Positions 6,954 to 10,290 of a DNA stretch of 10,290 nt are shown here, piece after piece. Numbering within the stretch: the first letter of the stretch is position 1; each line of letters opens with the position of its first letter. Origin of the DNA: Sphingobacterium sp. (GTDB lineage: Bacteria; Bacteroidota; Bacteroidia; SpSt-205); NCBI GenBank assembly GCA_028276345.1, contig JAPYWM010000029.1, forward strand, positions 1-10,290, written 5' to 3'. Made by a program: the position numbers and the translations under genes. Below the pieces are notes generated by a model. It was not told where the DNA came from. It was given only the letters and a program-made list of their open reading frames with translations, and did not search any database.

Positions 6954-8873
6954 TCACAGCCACTCCATGCGCAAGTAAAACCCCCTCGCTGGCGCATAGA
7001 TGCCGTCTGGGCCCCACTGCCGGAAAAGGCTGAGATGCGACTGATAACCGACGTTCAAGAGGTTAGTGCCCCCAAAGGTCAGGCTCCACCGACGCTGGAG
7101 AAAACGCCCCCCACCATTTACGACGACATAGCCCGGGGTCGGTATCTCCGTACGATAGGCGGTGAAAGCCCGCCGCTGCGGCGCATAAAAAGCCGTCTCT
7201 ACGTACGGCTGCAAAAGCGCTTTGGGCCACTGCAGCTGAAAGCGCACCCGAAAAGGCGGTATTTTCGGCATAGCCCGGAGGGAGTCGGCCTTTTCTCTCG
7301 GGAAATAGCCATGGACATAGCTCAGTTCTACGCTAAGCCAGTCTTTCTGGTAAGCCACCTCAAACCCTGTGAGGAGGGCAGACTTTGCCGTGTACTGGAA
7401 GATAGCGCCAATAGCACTAATCAGCGTATCCTCGAGGCGCTGAAAGAAAATATACTGCGGGAAGTACATGAGATACGTTTGAAGGGCGAAGGCTTTATAG
7501 GCGAAGCGGGTTTCTACGCTGTAGGCGGTTTCGGTGGGAAGGGTGGGCCTGCCAAGCTCGTAGCGGCGAGCACCTTCGTGGAAGCCGTCAGCCCAGAGCT
7601 CCACAGGATGTGGGAGGCGGAAGCTTCGGGCGAGCTTGAGCCAGTAGGTGGGGGTTTCGTAGCTAACTTCGGCGGCCCAAGTGAGGTAATGGCGAGCCGC
7701 ACGGGTATTGCGATTCTGGTGCTGGCCATAATGGAGGCGGAGGCCGATCTGCCATTGGCCGCGGCGGACGGGGTAGCGGTAGCGCCCCCAGATACCATTC
7801 TCATAGCTTAATGCGGTGGGGGCAAAAGGAGCCGACCCCGCATCTGTGCGGTAAGCGAGCGTGCCCGTAATACCCCCCTGATAGGCGGCATGGGTCCAGG
7901 TCCATTCTGTGGCCAAGCGATGATTACGAAGCCAGACGTCGGGCTCGTCTGCACCATAACCGTATTCTTGCCGGTCATTATAGAGATAGGACAGGCGCCA
8001 GGTGGATACGACCTGGCTGGAGAAGCGAAGTACTTCCATACCAGTCGTGAGATTCTGGATGTGCTGGTAGGGGCGGTCAATAAGAAAGGACTGGGCAGCT
8101 CTGGCCGGAATGTCATCACCGTTCTCTAAGAGCCACTCCCGGCGCTGGGGGTCCCAATCCTCGGGGGGTAAGCCGAGCCGCTGGGAGAAGTAGTAGGTCC
8201 AGGCTTTTAGCGTATAGGCCTGCCAGGATTTTTCAGTGAGTAGGCCACCATAGGCTTCTTGGAGGGCGGTATTCCAAACGGCCCCCCGGGAAGGCTCTAT
8301 GTAACTACTCAGCCGTTGGAAGCCCCCTTCGGTAGCGATGGCCCCCGATGAAAGTCGGGATAAGTATCCTACCTGCCCAGAGCCCCCCAGGGGATTGTAG
8401 AGGGTCTGCAGCTGTCCTAAAAACGTCGTGCTATCCGGCAGGAAGAGATGGTAGTTTAGAACGCCGCCCATAGCGCCGCTGCCATATCGTACCGCCTGCG
8501 GCCCTAAGCGGATTTCAGGCCGTAGAAAGAAGTAACGACTCGCTACTTCGTAGCCATGGTCTTCGCCCCAGTAGTCGCCGTCCCGGGGGAGATGATGATA
8601 CAGCAGCAGAACACGCTGATAGGACAAACCCCGCAGGACAGGTCTCCCGCCATGCGCCGATGTCCCCATCCAGAAAACCCCCGGCACCCGCTCAAAGGTC
8701 GCTTGTAGGGTAGAAGCCCCCAGCTGCCGGCTCGGCTCCAATCGGTACACCGGCGCCACCCCATAGCGCTCCGCCACCACAATCGGCCCTATTTCATAAG
8801 TGGGTATGCTGTCCGAGGGAACCACCTGCGCATATCCCAGCCATCCCAGCGCCAATCCCACTTTTCGCAACAT
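6954..8873 (-). CDS. TonB-dependent outer-membrane receptor
   Basis: A 639-aa outer-membrane beta-barrel for energised uptake of a ligand such as a metal complex or vitamin; the substrate cannot be read from sequence. A short signal peptide (about 1-15, MLRKVGLALGWLGYAQ) is followed by a TonB-box-like stretch EIGPIVVAER (27-36). The plug domain follows, with VPGVFW (63-68), RPVLRGLSYQRVLLL (77-91) and GPQAVRYGSGAMGGVLNY (124-141). Residues from about 150 on show alternating barrel strands rich in Tyr, Trp and Arg, an ADGFHEGARRYELGRPTL segment typical of the barrel, and GGTNLLNVGYQSHLS before the last strand FYLRMEWL, which ends in an aromatic/hydrophobic C-terminus. The carboxypeptidase-like extension of SusC proteins is absent, so it resembles small metal or siderophore receptors. 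Its start lies 4 nt after a perfect TATATTTG box. It probably forms a single-gene unit. Confidence 0.92.
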   Translation of the reverse strand: MLRKVGLALGWLGYAQVVPSDSIPTYEIGPIVVAERYGVAPVYRLEPSRQLGASTLQATFERVPGVFWMGTSAHGGRPVLRGLSYQRVLLLYHHLPRDGDYWGEDHGYEVASRYFFLRPEIRLGPQAVRYGSGAMGGVLNYHLFLPDSTTFLGQLQTLYNPLGGSGQVGYLSRLSSGAIATEGGFQRLSSYIEPSRGAVWNTALQEAYGGLLTEKSWQAYTLKAWTYYFSQRLGLPPEDWDPQRREWLLENGDDIPARAAQSFLIDRPYQHIQNLTTGMEVLRFSSQVVSTWRLSYLYNDRQEYGYGADEPDVWLRNHRLATEWTWTHAAYQGGITGTLAYRTDAGSAPFAPTALSYENGIWGRYRYPVRRGQWQIGLRLHYGQHQNRNTRAARHYLTWAAEVSYETPTYWLKLARSFRLPHPVELWADGFHEGARRYELGRPTLPTETAYSVETRFAYKAFALQTYLMYFPQYIFFQRLEDTLISAIGAIFQYTAKSALLTGFEVAYQKDWLSVELSYVHGYFPREKADSLRAMPKIPPFRVRFQLQWPKALLQPYVETAFYAPQRRAFTAYRTEIPTPGYVVVNGGGRFLQRRWSLTFGGTNLLNVGYQSHLSLFRQWGPDGIYAPARGFYLRMEWL

Positions 8874-8877
8874 AGTG

Positions 8878-8885
8878 CAAATATA
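8878..8885 (-). promoter_or_regulatory. Putative -7 box (TATATTTG) of the TonB receptor gene
   Basis: An exact TAnnTTTG match ends 4 nt before the receptor ATG, within an AT-rich patch (8881-8905) that stands out from the GC-rich surroundings. The predicted start of transcription falls at or next to the ATG. A CTTGGGG at 8917-8911 is about 28 nt upstream, too far for a standard -33 box. Confidence 0.5.
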
Positions 8886-9138
8886 GGGTTGCCAAATATT
8901 TTATAGGGCACCCCAAGTTAGGAAGGGACGTAGCCCCCTGCTCCTACGGGCTGCTGCGGGGTATCACGCTGGCGCCTCTCTGCTAAGCGCAGGGGCGGTT
9001 TGGAGGGCAGTAGGCGTGTAGGCCGGTAAGGCGCATGGCGGGCACTAAGCTAAGAGACGGCAATAAGGCCCTTGTGCTCGGCAGCGTAGGTTCCTTATGC
9101 CCCTAAGATAGGGGCTTACAGGTAGTCGGCGGAGGTTT
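8886..9138. other. Intergenic region between hydrolase and TonB receptor genes
   Basis: Most of the 265-bp non-coding stretch between two minus-strand genes. It contains a small perfect hairpin, GCCCC (9099-9103) and GGGGC (9111-9115) with a 7-nt loop, downstream of the hydrolase stop. No T-run follows on either strand. A second possible short stem on the minus strand pairs CGTAG with CTACG (about 8957-8938). A G-rich stretch (8990-9060) holds loosely similar GTAGGC/GTAAGGCGC words but no clear repeat unit. I saw no cobalamin riboswitch conserved elements despite the downstream TonB receptor, and no tRNA or plausible small ORF. Confidence 0.4.
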
Positions 9139-10284
9139 TTAGGGTTTGATCCAGCGGGTGGATTCTGGGCCGACCTGGATGAGATAGACGCCGGCGGGCC
9201 AGCTTGTCGTAGGGAGGGTCGTTTCCTGCCCATGTAAAGGGGCCTCATAGACCCGATGGCCCGCCGCATCCAGGATGCAAAGCCGCGTCCCACTTGGAAG
9301 GTTTGGGTGGTGCAAGCGCAGCTGCTGCGGCGCCGCCTGCGAATCTATCCACCAGCGGCGAGCGGCCTGAGGCAGGGAAGTGCTGACAGAGCCGCACCGC
9401 TGGACGTAGCTCACTTCGGTGGCAACGTTCAGCTTGGTCATCATGGCTGTGCTATCGGCGAGGTTTCCTTTGAGCCGATAGCCTAAGTATGGCCTGATAA
9501 TCCCGAAGACGCGCCGCTGCTGCTCGGCCCGCGTGATAGTGGGCTGGGGGCTGGTAGTACCCTCCCCGAAGCTGCAGGTCGTACTGGGGTCTGCAAAATA
9601 GCAGTGCCCCCCACCCAGGATAGTTACACGGATTTTACAGGTACTGGCGCAGGAGTCAAACATCGGCAGCTGATGCTGGGCAGGCGGCGTCACGCCATCG
9701 TTCTCGCCGATAAACATGAGAACGGGTACGGTCACCTGTTTAGCGGCCTGGATGCTGGAGGGATTCGTTTCAGCTGCAGCGAAGTTCACCACTGTCGTAA
9801 CGCCCATATAGGCGGCCGCAGCCAGAAACGATGCCCCACCCCCCATAGAATGGCCCATAATCGCACTGGTAGGGGTCACCCGCTGATAAAAGAACGACGT
9901 CGGCGTCTGCCCCTCTGTCTTCATCTGCTCATTGAGAAAGCGCAGGTCTAAGCCAAACTGCTGGTGGTTGGGTGAGATACCCCCCTCCGTGCGTGGAAGA
10001 AACAGAATATACCCATACGGCACGAGGCTATCCGCAAAGCACCGATACGCACTCACATCCATGACAAACCCATGCCCCAGCACTAGCACAGGAAACGCCC
10101 CACTGGCTATAGGCGCATTCGTCCCGCTACTCGTAGCCGGATAATACACATCTGTGGGTATAGAGCGGTTAGACCGACTGGGATCGGCAAAGGTAATCTG
10201 CCTGTACCCCACCAAGAAACCCTGGGCCATACTCAGGACGGGAAAGCTTCCCAAGAGAAGCCACATCACAATCCGCACGTACAA
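9139..10284 (-). CDS. Secreted alpha/beta hydrolase with type IX sorting tail
   Basis: An alpha/beta-hydrolase of the dienelactone hydrolase / chlorophyllase / polyester-hydrolase type, exported and then passed through the type IX secretion system. The N-terminus is a signal peptide (WLLLGSFPVLSMAQ, residues 8-21). The catalytic triad is visible: nucleophile Ser146 in GHSMGGG (144-150), Asp196 in GENDG (193-197) and His227 in GGGHCYF. LGHGF (69-73) would supply the oxyanion side. Several Cys (82, 212, 216, 228) suggest disulfides. The last 75 residues (LCILDAAGHRVYEAPL, then TSWPAGVYLIQV and a basic end RWIKP) form a Por-type sorting domain. The 381-aa frame starts at a TTG. It is open to the window edge, so the true start may lie beyond it; an ATG at 10266 would still leave a short signal peptide. 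The substrate is unknown; an ester is likely. Confidence 0.85.
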   Translation of the reverse strand: MYVRIVMWLLLGSFPVLSMAQGFLVGYRQITFADPSRSNRSIPTDVYYPATSSGTNAPIASGAFPVLVLGHGFVMDVSAYRCFADSLVPYGYILFLPRTEGGISPNHQQFGLDLRFLNEQMKTEGQTPTSFFYQRVTPTSAIMGHSMGGGASFLAAAAYMGVTTVVNFAAAETNPSSIQAAKQVTVPVLMFIGENDGVTPPAQHQLPMFDSCASTCKIRVTILGGGHCYFADPSTTCSFGEGTTSPQPTITRAEQQRRVFGIIRPYLGYRLKGNLADSTAMMTKLNVATEVSYVQRCGSVSTSLPQAARRWWIDSQAAPQQLRLHHPNLPSGTRLCILDAAGHRVYEAPLHGQETTLPTTSWPAGVYLIQVGPESTRWIKP

Positions 10285-10290
10285 GAATAC

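Noticed and set aside
7035..7811. 258-codon open frame on the plus strand, antisense to the TonB receptor gene
   Set aside because: It lies wholly inside a gene with clear signal peptide, plug and barrel motifs. Its translation shows no recognisable domain and looks like a mirror of barrel codons, so the open frame is a by-product of GC-rich codon use.
8935..8975. Resemblance of CTCCTACGGGCTGCTGC to a conserved 16S rRNA segment
   Set aside because: The match covers only about ten bases before diverging (CTCCTACGGG), and the flanking bases do not continue as 16S rRNA, so it is coincidental.
8886..9138. Possible cobalamin or other riboswitch before the TonB receptor
   Set aside because: The long GC-rich gap upstream of a TonB receptor invited this, but I could not find the conserved core or B12-box elements. 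The promoter-like box 4 nt before the ATG also leaves no room for a leader.

Overview
The window looks like chromosomal DNA of a member of the Bacteroidota. Three signs support this: a secreted hydrolase with a type IX secretion (Por) sorting tail, a short TonB-dependent receptor, and near-perfect matches to the Bacteroidota -7 promoter box (TAnnTTTG) in front of several genes. The DNA is GC-rich and densely packed. The proteins are poor in Lys and rich in Arg, Leu, Pro and Tyr, which would fit a thermophile, but I cannot place it below phylum.

Layout. Positions 1-2398 (minus) hold the first 799 codons of a large protein whose end lies outside the window: two divergent TIR-like domains followed by an nSTAND1-type NTPase. 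This architecture is typical of bacterial conflict or signalling proteins. A 113-bp gap with a hairpin separates it from a compact minus-strand operon, ndk > leucine dehydrogenase > nusB (4582-2512). Within it, ndk and the dehydrogenase overlap by 4 bp and nusB follows after 20 bp. Divergent from ndk, a plus-strand pair follows: a 208-aa protein that resembles only the N-terminal DNA-binding domain of an ATP-dependent DNA ligase (4676-5302), then lysS (5322-6830). A 123-bp convergent gap leads to two minus-strand genes for envelope or secreted proteins: a TonB-dependent outer-membrane receptor (8873-6954) and a type IX-secreted alpha/beta hydrolase (10284-9139, start at the window edge). They are separated by a 265-bp non-coding stretch.

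How it works together. The centre is housekeeping: nucleotide balancing, branched-chain amino-acid oxidation, rRNA antitermination and lysine charging. The right end handles nutrient uptake and polymer or ester hydrolysis at the cell surface. The left end carries an accessory STAND protein.

The most notable observations are: (1) every gene here that is not internal to an operon, and whose upstream region is visible, has a TAnnTTTG-like box ending 4-7 nt before its ATG, so transcription would begin at or next to the start codon (leaderless mRNAs); (2) the orphan ligase N-domain; (3) the tandem TIR-like/nSTAND1 protein; (4) a reversal of G/C skew and codon choice inside lysS. I found no RNA gene, CRISPR array, insertion sequence or prophage.
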